In this document: positions 48,801-59,129 of the stretch, in pieces
Layout of the letters: every line of letters starts with the position of its first letter
How positions within the stretch are numbered: the stretch's first letter is position 1
Source of the DNA: Alviniconcha marisindica
Lineage: Eukaryota > Mollusca > Gastropoda > Provannidae
Direction: 5' to 3'
Assembly (NCBI GenBank): GCA_018857735.1
Contig: JABMCL010003845.1
Coordinates: 100,001 to 164,000, forward strand
Length of the DNA: 64,000 bases
The notes under the pieces: model-generated
The model's input: the letters and a program-made list of their open reading frames with translations, nothing else
What the model was told of the DNA's origin: nothing
Database searches by the model: none
Position numbers and translations under genes: made by a program

Positions 48801-51800
48801 AGAGGGAGATGTCAATGGAAAACCAGACTCTCCTGTTATAGCCAATGAGTTTAGGCTGGCAGAGGGAGATGTCAATGGAAAACCAGACTCTCCTGTTACT
48901 GACAGAGAGTTTAGGTTGACAGAGGTTAGTGTAAATGAAGAGCCAGTTTCTGCTAGCGACAGTAAGCTTGGACTGACAGAGGTTGGTGTAAATAAAAAGC
49001 AAGTTCCTGTTCTTGATAGTGGACCTGGACTGACAGAGAGTGCAAGTGAAGAACCAGTCTTTTCTACTGTTGACCATGGACCTGGGCTGGTAGAAGGAGG
49101 TGTAAACAAAGAACCAGTCTCTTCTGCTGTTGACCATGGACTTGGGCTGGTAGAAGGAGGTGTAAACAAAGAACCAGTCTCTTCTGCTGTTGACCATGGA
49201 CTTGGGCTGGTAGAAGGAGGTGTAAACAAAGAACCAGTCTCTTCTGCTGTTGACCGTGGACTTGGGCTGGTAGAAGGAGGTGTAAACAAAGAACCAGTCT
49301 CTTCTGCTGTTGACCGTGGACTTGGGCTGGTAGAAGGAGGTGTAAACAAAGAACCAGTCTCTTCTTCTGTTGACCATGGGCGTGGGCTGGCAGAGGAAGG
49401 TGCAAATGAAGTTCCAGTCTCTTCTGCTGTTGACCGTGGACTTGGGCTGGCAGAGGGAGGTGCAAATGAAGTTCCAGTCTCTTCTGCTGTTGACCGTGGA
49501 CTTGGGCTGGCAGAGGGAGGTGCAGATGAAGTTCCAGTCTCTTCTGCTGTTGACTTTGGACTTGGGCTGGCAGAGGGGGGTGCAAATGAAGGACCAGTCT
49601 CTTCTGCTGTTGACCTTGGACTTGGACTGGCAGAGGGAGGTGCAAATGAAGTTCCAGTCTCTTCTGCTGTTGACCTTGGACTTGGACTGGCAGAGGGAGG
49701 TGCAAATGAAGTTCCAGTCTCTTCTGCTGTTGACCTTGGACTTGGGCTGGCAGAGGGAGGTGCAAATGAAGTTCCAGTCTCTTCTGCTGTTGACCTTGGA
49801 CTTGGGCTGGCAGAGGGAGGTGCAAATGAAGAACCAGTCTCTTCTGCTGTTGACCTTGGACTTGGACTGGCAGAGGGAGGTGCAAATGAAGTTCCAGTCT
49901 CTTCTGCTGTTGACCTTGGACTTGGGCTGGCAGAGGGAGGTGCAAATGAAGTTCCAGTCTCTTCTGCTGTTGACCTTGGACTTGGGCTGGCAGAGGGAGG
50001 TGCAAATGAAGTTCCAGTCTCTTCTGCTGTTGACCTTGGACTTGGGCTGGCAGAGGGAGGTGCAAATGAAGAACCAGTCTCTTCTGCTGTTGACCGTGGA
50101 CTTGGGCGGGCAGAGGGAGGTGTAACTGTAAGTGAAGAACCAGTTTCTGTTCTTGACTGTGGACTTGGACTTGCAGAAAGTGATGGAAACAAAGAGCCAG
50201 TCTTCTCTGCTATTAACTCTGGGCTTGGGCTAGCAGGGAGAAGTGCGAATGAAGAACCAACCTCTTCTGTTATTGGCAATGATCTTGGACTGGCAGCAGG
50301 AGGTGCTAGCGAAGAACTGGTCCCTGTTCTTGACCAAGATCTTGGACTGGCTGAAGGTGTAAATGAAGAACCGGTCTCTTCTGTCTTTGACCCTGGTCTT
50401 GGAGTGGCAGAAGAAGGTGCAAACAAAGAGCCAGTCTTCTTCTGTTCTTGGACTTGGACCAGCGGATGGAGGCGTAAATGAAGAACCAGTCTCATCTGTT
50501 CTTGACCATGGACTCAGACTTACAAGGGGAGATGTAAACGCAGAACCAGTCTCTGTTCTTGACCAAGGGCTGGGACTGGCAGAGGGAGGTGCAGTTGACA
50601 AACCAGTCCCTTCTGTTCTTGACCAAGGGCTTGGACTGGCAGAGGGAGATGCAACTGATGAACCAGTCCCTTCTGTTCTTGACCAAGGGCTGGGACTGGC
50701 AGAGGGAGATGCAACTGATGAACCAGTCCCTTCTGTTCTTGACCAAGGGCTGGGACTGGCAGAGGGAGATGCAGTTGACAAACCAATCCCTTTTGTTCTT
50801 GACCAAGGGCTGGGACTGGCAGAGGGAGATGCAACTGACAAACCAGTCTCTGTTCTTGACCAAGGGCTGGGACTGGTAGGGGGAGGTGTAAATGAAGAAC
50901 CAGTCCCTTCTGTTCTTGACCAAGGGCTTGGACTGGCAGAGGGAGATGTAAGCAAAGAAGCGATCTCTGTTCTTGGACAAGGGCTGGGACTGGTAGGGGG
51001 AGGTGTAAATGAAGAACCAGTCGCTCCTGTTCTTGACCCAGAACTTGGGCTGGCCGAAGGAGGTGTAAATGAAGAACCAGTCCCTTCTGTTCTTGACTGT
51101 GGAGCTGAACTGGCAGAGAGGGGAATAGACCAAGACACAAGTTCCTCAGCTGTTGATCACAGTTGTGATGCCAGCCCAGAGAAGAGCACAGGCAACCTGG
51201 TCACGGTTGCACAAAGAAAGGTGTTTTCTGTAGAGATCCAAGCTGCCATAAGGAAGGCCAACACTGGGCAAGCAGAAAGTTCTCCATCCTCGGACGGCTG
51301 TGCAGTTTCACCACTGCCTTCTGAATGGCATGCCAGGTTTTCGGGGAGAACACTGAGAAATAAATCCTCAGTCAGCGGATCTAGTCATCACCAGCAGAAT
51401 CCCGTGCCGTCAGATGGGACACCAGCGGACATTGCCATTGTAGCCCCACCTGCAGATGTTACTTCAGAGTCCTCTCGCAGAAATAAAGCGAGAAAAGTGT
51501 TCAGGAAGCAAAAGGGAAAATCAAAGGCATTGAAAAGACTGAATGCAAAACGAAAGTTTGGTGCCAGAGGTAATGTTAATGACACAGAGAAAAGAGCTCG
51601 TTCCGGAACTGCTGGCAAAGGGGAGAACAAAGCGCACCATCAGCTGTGGGCTAAGATCAAGCAGGCCCAAGCCAAGTCCACCAAGAGGACGGCCAAGTCT
51701 GCCATGAAGCAGACAGTCCAGACAGCCACTGCAGCAGCAATCGCCACCAAAACTGCCATCAAGAAATCCAAGAACAGCGCCTTCAAGATCGTCAAACTGT

Positions 51801-53965
51801 GTGGCAAAACCAGTAGCCAAGCCCTCAAGGAACCGGGCATGGGGGTTTCAAGAAAGAGGAAGAGATTCATGTACGTGGAGACAGACACCGGAGAGTCACC
51901 TGACCCACCGTGCAAGAAACGGGGCCGCCCACCTGGACCCAAAATCATCCTTGACCGGTCACAGGCCAACTTGTGTTTCGAGCCAGCGCAGCTGCTGCCG
52001 GGGCCTGGCCTGGTGGACGCGGACCTTGTTGATGATGCCTCTTCTTTCGGTGCAGAAGTGCCTTCCTGGTTGCTCACGCAAGCTGGAACCTTGGCCCCTT
52101 CCATTGCAGAAGGTGGCCTGTGCATTGTGCCTTCACAGAGCAACCCTCTCATCTACACTGTCCTTCCTCCTCTGTCTGCCCAGTCCCCACCTCCAGGCGA
52201 TGCAGCTGCCGTGCCTGAGTCTAGCGAAGCGCATCCGCTTCAGATAGGTGTAGCAGCGCCTGAAGAATACGCTGCATCACAGCTGAACGATCCGGAAATG
52301 CCTGACATCAAGCCGGTCCTTTCTCAGCTGAATGAGTCTGCATTGCCTGATGTCAAACCGCTCATTGATGAGCTGAAGCACATGAACAGTTCTTCCCCAC
52401 CCCAGCTTTTGAATGAAACGCAGATGTCTGGAGCTGCTGGGTTGATGTGGAGTGAGCAGCCGCTGCCCCTGCCAGCAGAGTCTTCAAAGTCTCCGGAAGA
52501 TTTGGGCCAGTGGGATGAAGCTGGTGCAGCTCGAGATGAAGCTTCAACTTCAGGCCCTGCAGAGTCAGAATGCAGTGCTCCTGGCAAGTCTCAGCATGTC
52601 CAATCAACACTGACCTCCCAGCACCAGCAGTTAAGGCACGTTGTTGGCAGACGCCCCAAGATACGCAGGAGGAAGAAGAAAGATCGCCTTTTCTCAGCTC
52701 AGGTGAGGTACAAGGAAGCTGTGGGAGTGTCATACGATGGTGACAGGCGAAGGTCAAGACGTCCAAAGAAGTCCCGATTGACGGACGAAGAGATGAGGAT
52801 GGCGCAGGATTCTCCAACCTCTGACCTGGAGAGTGAAGAGATGGTCCTGACCTCTGAGCGCGGCCACCCTTTAGACGGAATCGACGAAGACGCTGGATCA
52901 GACATCGAGTTTGTCAGTGCTGATTACTCACATGTGGACTTCAGCGCTCAGAGACTCTTTCTGGAGAACCTGCGGGTGGAGACATTTCCCTTCGGAGAGC
53001 TGGGGGATGGGCAGGAGGCCATGGAGATGCTCAGCCAGGGGGAGATCAGTGAGCTGGACACAGCTGGTGAGCAAGGCGATCTCGATTTGGCTGGTGAGGC
53101 AAGCAACGGTGGTGAGTTTGTTACTGATGAGGTGGGATTTGGCGAGATGATGAGTTGCCCAGAGTTTGATGATAGCCCGGAAGAAGGAGGCATTCTTGGA
53201 ATGGAGAGTGGGCCACAGATAGACGTGGAGCTTGCAGCAAGCAATGAAAAGCTGGAGCTAGTAGAAGCTGCAGGATTTGGGATAGAAGCTCATGTTCCCA
53301 GGGTGCCTTGTGTTAAAGCTGAGGACAGTTTGGTAGGACAAGTGTATCCAAATTTGGATGGGATTGAAGAAATCAGTGAACCTTTGACTGACATTGAGGC
53401 AATGCAGAGCGATGTGATGAAACATCCTCCGTGGGCACATGCTGAAGAGTGTACACTGAAGACAGAAGAGACTGAAGAATACCCTGCAGGGTCAAGGTGC
53501 AACTGCATGGACAGTGAGTCAGACTGTGAGAGTAAATACAGGACCACGGATCATGGTCTGGCTGTAAGAGGAGCCCACACCATCATCAAAGAGGAGGTGA
53601 AGGCTGAACTCAGTTCTGAGACTGCAACACAATGCATTTCACCAGAGTTGCCTCATCCACAGCTGCAAGCTTTCACACCTGGTTTGAAGCGCGACGATGG
53701 CCATGAAGTTTCTGTGATGGAAAATGTTGAGGCTGGGTGTGCTCAGAACCTGAAACATGAGGCAGATGTATCTGACATCGGCATGGGAATGTTGGTTCCG
53801 GACACTCCACCTAGCAGTCGGATGCATGTGCCAATAGAGCCTGGGACAGCTCTTGAAGGGTCGCCTTCCCTCACCATCTTCGTCAAGACCAGCGAAGGGA
53901 GAGGAGTTCTGATCCAGGATGACCCCAACAATGTTATTAAAGATGAATTTGCTCAAAATAATTAA
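37722..53965 (+). CDS. Very large C2H2 zinc-finger / AT-hook nuclear protein, six exons, frame-disrupted
   Basis: Exons read as 37722-38104, 38413-38661, 40094-40199, 41083-41484, 42325-42558 and 43165-53965, with matching phases throughout the first six. The first five coding exons total 458 codons. Order: an acidic N-terminus with a Glu run and IKDEPEDD, 12 C2H2 fingers (one split across 40199/41083, one across 42558/43165), then a long disordered region. That region holds AT-hook motifs at about 46727-46757 (GRPRKR) and 51915-51945 (KRGRPPGPK), His-rich hexapeptides, and 20-residue repeats. The protein would be about 4000 residues. The last exon changes frame near 47978, several times in 48449-48780, and at about 50431, each by 1-nt differences within otherwise good coding sequence. 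The likely role is a DNA-binding nuclear regulator; I do not recognise the orthologue. Confidence 0.75.
38413..38661 (+). CDS. Zinc-finger gene exon 2, fingers 1-3
   Basis: Acceptor TTTATTTCAG, donor AAGAG|GTAAGG, phase 2 in and out. It encodes three C2H2 fingers (CKFCPQKF, CRFCEFFS, CDMCNFCC), with a TREKPYHC linker between the second and third. Confidence 0.88.
39235..39690 (-). mobile_element. tRNA-derived SINE with internal 125-bp duplication
   Basis: On the minus strand the head carries TGGCCTAGCGATGAGGCAT and GGCTCGATCCTGATTCGG (A- and B-box like). The far end has the CCCTAATAAGCCTTGTGG to AAGCACCATGTTTACTTACT tail block. Between them, a segment around ATTTTAATGTTTCATTAATT is present twice (about 39313-39437 and 39440-39562). 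Confidence 0.7.
40094..40199 (+). CDS. Zinc-finger gene exon 3, finger 4
   Basis: Acceptor TTTTGCGCAG, donor CCTTG|GTATGG, exit phase 0. It encodes CKVCNHRTKTAGNLRKHMER and ends FPCSL, the first half of the next finger's Cys pair. Confidence 0.87.
40383..40790 (+). repeat. Intronic tandem repeat, about 105-bp unit
   Basis: Units share GGTATGGTGACTGAATCAC, CAGCTGTGTTTAACCTGG and GTTTAGTTGCCCTGGGCC. Two units are close to identical. A longer two-part unit ending GGGGTTGAGGTTGTT is also repeated. Confidence 0.75.
41083..41484 (+). CDS. Zinc-finger gene exon 4, fingers 5-9
   Basis: 134 codons, phase 0 at both ends; acceptor TGTGTCTTTCAG, donor CAG|GTGAGT. It completes finger 5 (CSL-CGFAFKRDSALKSHM), then CEQCAFRC, CTWADCNKRF (C-x4-C type), CSICGKRF and CGECSKKF. 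Confidence 0.9.
41818..42200 (-). mobile_element. 3' end of a non-LTR retrotransposon
   Basis: The minus strand encodes FGPHIWNSLPRDLRHSSFKA and KLKTF, the typical C-terminal motif of Jockey/CR1-type RT proteins. It continues through a short 3' UTR to an (AAT/ATT)n tail at about 41820-41835. It is heavily 5'-truncated and lies in a zinc-finger gene intron. Confidence 0.75.
42325..42558 (+). CDS. Zinc-finger gene exon 5, fingers 10-12 (start)
   Basis: 78 codons, phase 0 at both ends; acceptor TTCTGCTTGCAG, donor CAG|GTGGGT. It encodes CDVCYKTF, CPICMHGS (with H-x4-H) and CGLCRKPFGKSFQLQ, completed in the next exon. Confidence 0.9.
42825..42882 (+). repeat. (CA)n(TA)n microsatellite
   Basis: A short CA block followed by about 42 bases of TA, intronic. 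Confidence 0.95.
43165..53965 (+). CDS. Zinc-finger gene exon 6, giant terminal exon
   Basis: Acceptor TATGTTTTCCAG. The first residues LHMQRCH finish finger 12. Frame 1 runs to a stop at 48144, a second frame covers about 47978-48450, frame 1 resumes to 50481, and a third frame runs to TAA at 53963-53965. At 47976-47980 the frame switch coincides with an A5 run, where A6 would restore continuity, which suggests a sequencing or assembly error. Composition is Ser/Glu/Lys-rich and probably disordered. Motifs include two AT-hooks, many PsiKxE sites (VKLEPG, IKLEFD, IKEEVKAE, IKDEF), a His-rich block and 20-residue repeats. The C-terminus is NNVIKDEFAQNN. Confidence 0.8.
46777..47148 (+). repeat. 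Coding 18-bp repeat: His-rich hexapeptides
   Basis: In frame it encodes about 19 tandem hexapeptides of the pattern G/E-H-x-H-V/I-D/E (for example GHSHVD, EHSHID, GQGHVD). It follows an AT-hook segment. Regular His spacing could bind Zn/Ni/Cu or promote condensation; this is inference. Confidence 0.85.
48400..51115 (+). repeat. Coding 60-bp tandem repeats (20-residue unit), about 45 copies
   Basis: Units encode variants of VSSAVDLGLGLAEGG plus ANE(V/E)P. From 49081 to 50100 seventeen units are exactly 60 bp and nearly identical. Flanking units are more diverged (VNGKPDSPV type at 48400-48930, VLDQGLGLAEGDA type at 50540-51100). The array stays open on the opposite strand and in other frames over long distances, giving spurious minus-strand frames of 300-600 codons. 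Single-base indels occur only at the array edges. Confidence 0.92.
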
Positions 53966-55254
53966 GGCTTCTTTTCTCTCTCTCGTTTTATGCAAAATGT
54001 AGAAATGCTGATTGTTCTTGGAATCAAGTGCACCACAACAGTAAAGTAACTGTGGTTTTGTTGACTGTTTCTTTCCTGTATATTTTACACTCTCTATTTC
54101 TTTCTTTGAATAGATTCCCCAGCCTTGCCCATGTACCAGGACAGTTCCAAGTTCTTGTTTGTTTCATGTGCTGACGTCACACAGGGGGTACCAGTATTTA
54201 AGAGAAACTGTGTTGTCCAGTCTAGTTCATGCCATTGCCAGCCACATTGGCTTGCCCTGTAGCAGAGTTACCCATGGCAGCTGGTAACCGCTCTTGGAGC
54301 CTGCAGTCTTGGAGGACATTTGCCTTTTTGTTTTTAGTCCATGTCACTCCATCATTTAGTCCAAGTTGTCGAGAGAAAAAAACAAAACAAGGTGATTGTT
54401 GAATGAATGAATGAATGAATAAACTTTATTTTATGAAGGTAGTGGATTAGATGGAGGGTCCTTCTACACCCAGCCTTCACCCACGAGGGACTAATTCTAC
54501 TGATACTACACATACACATGTATTTCAGAGGCATTATTAGACCTTCAGCAGAGTTTCATCAGAATTTAAAAAAAGAAAAGAAAGAGAGATGGAGAACAGG
54601 AGAAGAAATTAAAGAGCAGAAAAGCCTACTCTCTTCATACAGAGCCTGTTATGTGCATCAGTCTCTCCTGAAGCCAAATAGATTTTGGCTTCCCTGAGGA
54701 TAAACTTAAACAGAGAGCAGAGGGGTTGTCAAAAATCTGATCCTGGCGAGGGTCATTATTATATTGGTTGCCTAGGTTAGACACATGATGTCACTCCACC
54801 GTTCTAGGATTGGCACTTGCTGAGATGATTGTCACTGAACAAGAGAAGGAAAGCAGTTTGCCTGTGCCTGCTGGAACTGGAATTTTCTGATTGGTGTTTG
54901 TGTTGAGAGTGTCATAAGTGATTGAGAACTTTTTTTTGTGCCATGGCAAGGTGAAATGTCAACGATAGTGTTACAAGTGCTTTCAGTACTGTTTTGTGCC
55001 ATGGTGTAGTGAAATGCCATTAACAGAAATAATGAGAAGTATTTTTTACAGTGTGTATATATATGTGTCTGTATTTATATATTTTATATTGTAAATATAT
55101 TTATTGGCAGACCTTTTGTACATGCTTAGTAATAGATCTATGTGGGACCACTGTTACAGGCAGTGTATGCCAATCTGATGAAAAGGAACTCCTCCCAGTT
55201 AAATACAAATTAATTCATAAGTAGGCTAGATAGTATGCTTTTCAGAAACCTTCC
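53966..55254. other. Downstream of zinc-finger gene, probable 3' UTR and intergenic
   Basis: No coding frame is recognised. AATAAA occurs at 54418-54423, but it lies within a (GAAT)n retroelement tail, so its use as a polyadenylation signal is uncertain. Confidence 0.4.
54398..54540 (-). mobile_element. Retroelement 3' tail with (ATTC)n
   Basis: The minus strand reads AATTAGTCCCTCGTGGGTGA, then CTTCATAAAATAAAGTTT and an (ATTC)n run, the usual form of a LINE/SINE 3' end. Confidence 0.45.
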
Positions 55255-56335
55255 ATACAAATCAGCCCCTTGACAAGCAAGCAGCCCTCTCTGAAGGTCT
55301 TTTTTTCTTTTTTAGAAACCTTCCCTTAGCATTTCCATACAAATCAACCCCTTGACAAGCAAGCATCCCTCTCTGAAAGCCTTTTTTCTTCTTCTTTTTT
55401 AGAAACCTTCCTTTACCATTCCCATACAAATCAACCCCTTGACAAGCAAGCATCCCTCTCTGAAGGCCTTTTTTTTCTTTTCTTTTTTAGAAACCTTCCC
55501 TTAGCATTTCCATACAAATCAACCCCTTGACAAGCAAGCATCCCTCTCTGAAAGCCTTTTTTTTTTTTTTTAGAAACCTTCCTTTACCATTCCCATACAA
55601 ATCAACCCCTTGACAAGCAAGCATCCCTCTCTGAAAGCCTTTTTTTTCTTTTTTTCTTTTTTAGAAACCTTCCCTTACCATTTCCATACAAATCAACCCC
55701 TTGACAAGCAAGCATCCCTCTCTGAAAGCCTTTTTTCTTCTTCTTTTTTAGAAACCTTCCTTTACCATTCCCATACAAATCAACCCCTTGACAAGCAAGC
55801 ATCCCTCTCTGAAGGCCTTTTTTTTCTTTTCTTTTTTAGAAACCTTCCCTTACCATTCCCATACAAATCAACCCCTTGACAAATGAGCATCCCTCTCTGA
55901 AGGCCTTTTTTTTTTAATTTTTAGAAACCTTCCCCTACCATTTCCATACAAATCAACCCCTTGACAAATGAGCATTCTTCTCTGAAGGCCTTTTTTTCTT
56001 TTTTTATAGAAACCTTACCATTTCCATACAAATCAACCCCTTGACAAACAGGCATCCCTCTGAAGGTCTTTTGTTTTTTTAGAAACCTTCCTTTACCATT
56101 TCCATACAAATCAACCCCTTGATAAATATGCATCCCTCTCTGAAGGCTTGTTGTTTTGTTTGGGGGGGGGGATTTTTTTTAGAAACCTTCCTTTACCATT
56201 TCTATACAAATCAACCCCTTGACAAATGAGCATCCCTCTCTGGTGGTGTGTTTTTCGTCAGAAACCTTCCCTTACCATTTCCATACAAATTAACCCTTGG
56301 CAAACAACTGTCCCACAAATCAGTACCATTTCATT
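55255..56335. repeat. Minisatellite, about 85-95-bp unit, about 12 copies
   Basis: Each unit has GAAACCTTCCCTTACCATT, CCATACAAATCAACCCCTTG, ACAAGCAAGCATCCCTCTC, then TGAAGG and a T-rich tract ending TTTTTAG. The T-tract varies in length from unit to unit. The right-hand copies (from about 55860) carry ACAAATGAGC instead of ACAAGCAAGC. Confidence 0.9.
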
Positions 56336-56955
56336 TTTGAAGCAGTCTTAAAAAAGGGGGCTCCTCTGTGTCTAATTTTGTCTGCCGACGATGCAAAATG
56401 TTAAAAGTTCATTCATAGGAGTAGCTTAGTTAGTGCCGACTGCTTTAAATGCCTTGCAGATCTGTTTGGCAAAAAGTGGGGAAAAAGAATTGGATACTTC
56501 CTTTTATGTTGCTTTGTTTTTCAGGATATTTTTCTTTTTCTTTAAGCTTGATTTATTTACATATCTATGTATAAGTTTTTCATGGGAATTTCACAACGAA
56601 AGCAGAATTTGTGCCCATGTGTGTGTGCTCATGTAGGTGATCAGTGGAGAAGAAAACAATGTGACCTGTTAATTCTCAGTTTGATTATTTAAAAAAAAAT
56701 CAGTTTGCTTTGGCTTTTCTGCTTCTTCTTTTTTCCCATTTGCACCGTTTTCTGTGCATTTGTGAAATAAGTTATGATGATGATACCTTGTGTTTGCCTA
56801 TGCTCATTTACCTGCAAATGTGGATCTAAAGAACAGAGAATAAGGGCAACAGGAGAAGAAGAAAAACTGAATGTCTCAGGTGCACACACACACACACATG
56901 CATATATAGAGTGATGGTGAAAACGTGCCAACAAATGAAAAACTAAGATCTAGAT
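56336..56955. other. Intergenic, no gene seen
   Basis: AT-rich sequence with a short (CA) run at about 56883-56899. No gene is recognised. Confidence 0.5.
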
Positions 56956-56959
56956 GCAC

Positions 56960-57090
56960 CAGAAAGTAATAATAATAATGAATACTTAGAGCATCTAACC
57001 CGCACAGGCCCTAAGCGCTTACACGTTCTTTACAAATACATATTGACAACATTCAATGCATACAACATGAATGCACACACACACTCTTTT
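56960..57090 (-). repeat. Retroelement 3' tail, inverted copy of 25285-25412
   Basis: It begins with (AATAAT)n and continues with ACCCGCACAGGCCCTAAGCG and TTCAATGCATACAACATGAA, matching the 25.3-kb copy on the other strand. Confidence 0.7.
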
Positions 57091-57599
57091 TGGTAAACTA
57101 GATCTAATACATTGCATGATTTTACTAGTGTGTAAACAATACCCTTCACATGCTAGAAGAAAACTTCCCTTCACAGAGAAGGTACTTGGGGGCATCCCTT
57201 TCCATGACCAAGTCAATTCTTTATACCATGTGCAGTCACATAAAAGGTTCAAAAGAACACTTATTTATTATGACACAGACACACAATCTGCATATTTTCA
57301 GGGAAATCCCCTTCGTCGAGCCACAAAATGACACTTAAACAACAGTTAAATGGTCAAAAACAATGAAAAATGACAGAGAAACTTATCTTTTTTTTGGTTG
57401 AGTTGTTTGCTTGTCCAAGTGCTTGGAAAATTCTAGAATGCTAGCAGTCATTCTTGTTTCAGATTTTAATTTTAATTTTATGTGCAGTCAGTTCTTTGTG
57501 CTAGGTGCAGTCAGTGTATGAGTAGATGGGTGTCTATGTATGTGTGTGGGGGGAGAGGGGGGGGGGGGGGAATTATGATCATCACCGTTGCTTTTACAT

Positions 57600-58016
57600 T
57601 GCAGTGTGCACCACTCTTGAGCAGACACACTGCACTTTTCGTCACATGTGATTCGAAATAGTGACTGTTGCTTTTTATAGCACATTTTCACCATCCACCC
57701 AAGTAGTGTTCTTACAGCACTTTTGATTGGTACAGGGCTAGCGCCACGTGAAACTGCTGCCATCTTGGCATGTTCCGTGTTTGCCATACAACCGTGTCAC
57801 ATCATTTCATGCAAACCCATAATTATATGGAGGGTGCTTAGCTGTAGCTGCCACCTGCACTTTTAGCAGAATGACGGGGATCTTAGGTGGAACGGATGCT
57901 GAAATAAGAGCACAGAAAGTTGACCCTGGAGAAAAAAGTGTATCCTGCCAGGGCTCAAACCCTCGACCTTTTGATCACAAATCTGGCACTCTAACCACTG
58001 AGCTATCCCCACTCCC
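57600..58016 (-). mobile_element. tRNA-derived SINE, same family as 14890-15215, with inserted sequence
   Basis: The minus strand head reads GGGGATAGCTCAGTGGTTAG with a B-box-like GGGTTTGAGCCCTGG (57930-58013). The body with CTACTTGGGTGGATGG and TCGAATCACATGTGACG lies at 57600-57720. About 200 bp separates them, more than in the 14.9-kb copy, so the element is diverged or interrupted. Confidence 0.7.
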
Positions 58017-58029
58017 TTGCAGTGGAACC

Positions 58030-58758
58030 CCAGTAAAGAAACCATGGGAGATGCCTTTTAGCTTCAACATCCTGAGCACAACACATGCACAAAGAAAATC
58101 AGATCTTATTCGGCTTGGTCTTCCTCTAAATCTGGTGTTTTATGGTTGTTTTGGGGGAGGGGGTACTTTGCCATTAAAAGGAGATAGGAAGCGAATGACA
58201 GAGGTAAACATGTTCTCTGCAGAAGTGTATACGTCTCATCTCTTTCTTTTTAGTTTTCTGCATGTGGCCAAATTGTATGCAAGTGTTGTATTTGCTGAAT
58301 GTACCTGCCTTTTTCCTATTGTTTCACTTCCATTGAGAAACTAAATCAATGGCTCCATCTTTTAAACCAATCCATAACTTTGGCAGCATGTCAGAATCAG
58401 TGTTTATTTTCAAAGTTTTTTAAAACTTTGATTTAACTTTCTGTGATTTTTTGATTTTTTTTCAAAATGCTAAAATGTGTCTGCACAGATCCATTTGTTT
58501 TGACAATGTTTAATTTTAAAGAGTGCTGCAAGTTTTTTTGTTTTGGGGGGGTTATTTTGTGTCCTACAAATTCAGATAGCAATTTTTCTCTCCAGTGTAT
58601 GGTGGGGGTTTTGTGGGTGCAACAGTACCCACTTTATGATTGCATGCTGGTGATAGGAAGTACAACACAAATACAAGTTTTTTTAAATTTATATGGTTCC
58701 AACAACCAGTATGTTAAAAATAAATTCAAAACAATTTCCTTTCTATGTGTTTGTATTG

Positions 58759-58821
<63 letters not shown>

Positions 58822-59125
58822 CTGAAGCAGGAGAGAGAAAACTTGAGCCATGTCACACGACAAACACAAAGTCACTTTCTTTTCAGATGATTTATATTCT
58901 GTCATACATCAACCTTGCTAGAAATATGCACACATGATTCAATGGCATCCTTCAAAACCATTTCAACGTCTTCTCAATCAAATGAATGAAACTGAAAGTC
59001 TAAAAATAGATAGAAAACTTCCTCCTTAGTGAAATGACAAAGCCTAGTGTATCCATGTAGGAGTAAAAATGAGTGACATGCAATGGCTCATAGACGACAT
59101 ACAAGTGTATGCACAACCACCTGTA
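58030..59125. other. Intergenic, no gene seen, includes (GT)n
   Basis: AT-rich sequence with a (GT)n run at 58763-58820. No coding feature is recognised. Confidence 0.5.
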
Positions 59126-59129
59126 CCTG

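Noticed and set aside
48427..51140. Long minus-strand open frames (up to 601 codons) opposite the zinc-finger gene
   Set aside because: They mirror the 60-bp coding repeats, whose composition lacks stops in several frames. There is no start context, splice support or recognisable domain.
52324..53547. Minus-strand open frames opposite the 3' part of the giant exon
   Set aside because: Short, without motifs or codon consistency; the plus frame is continuous to a clear stop.
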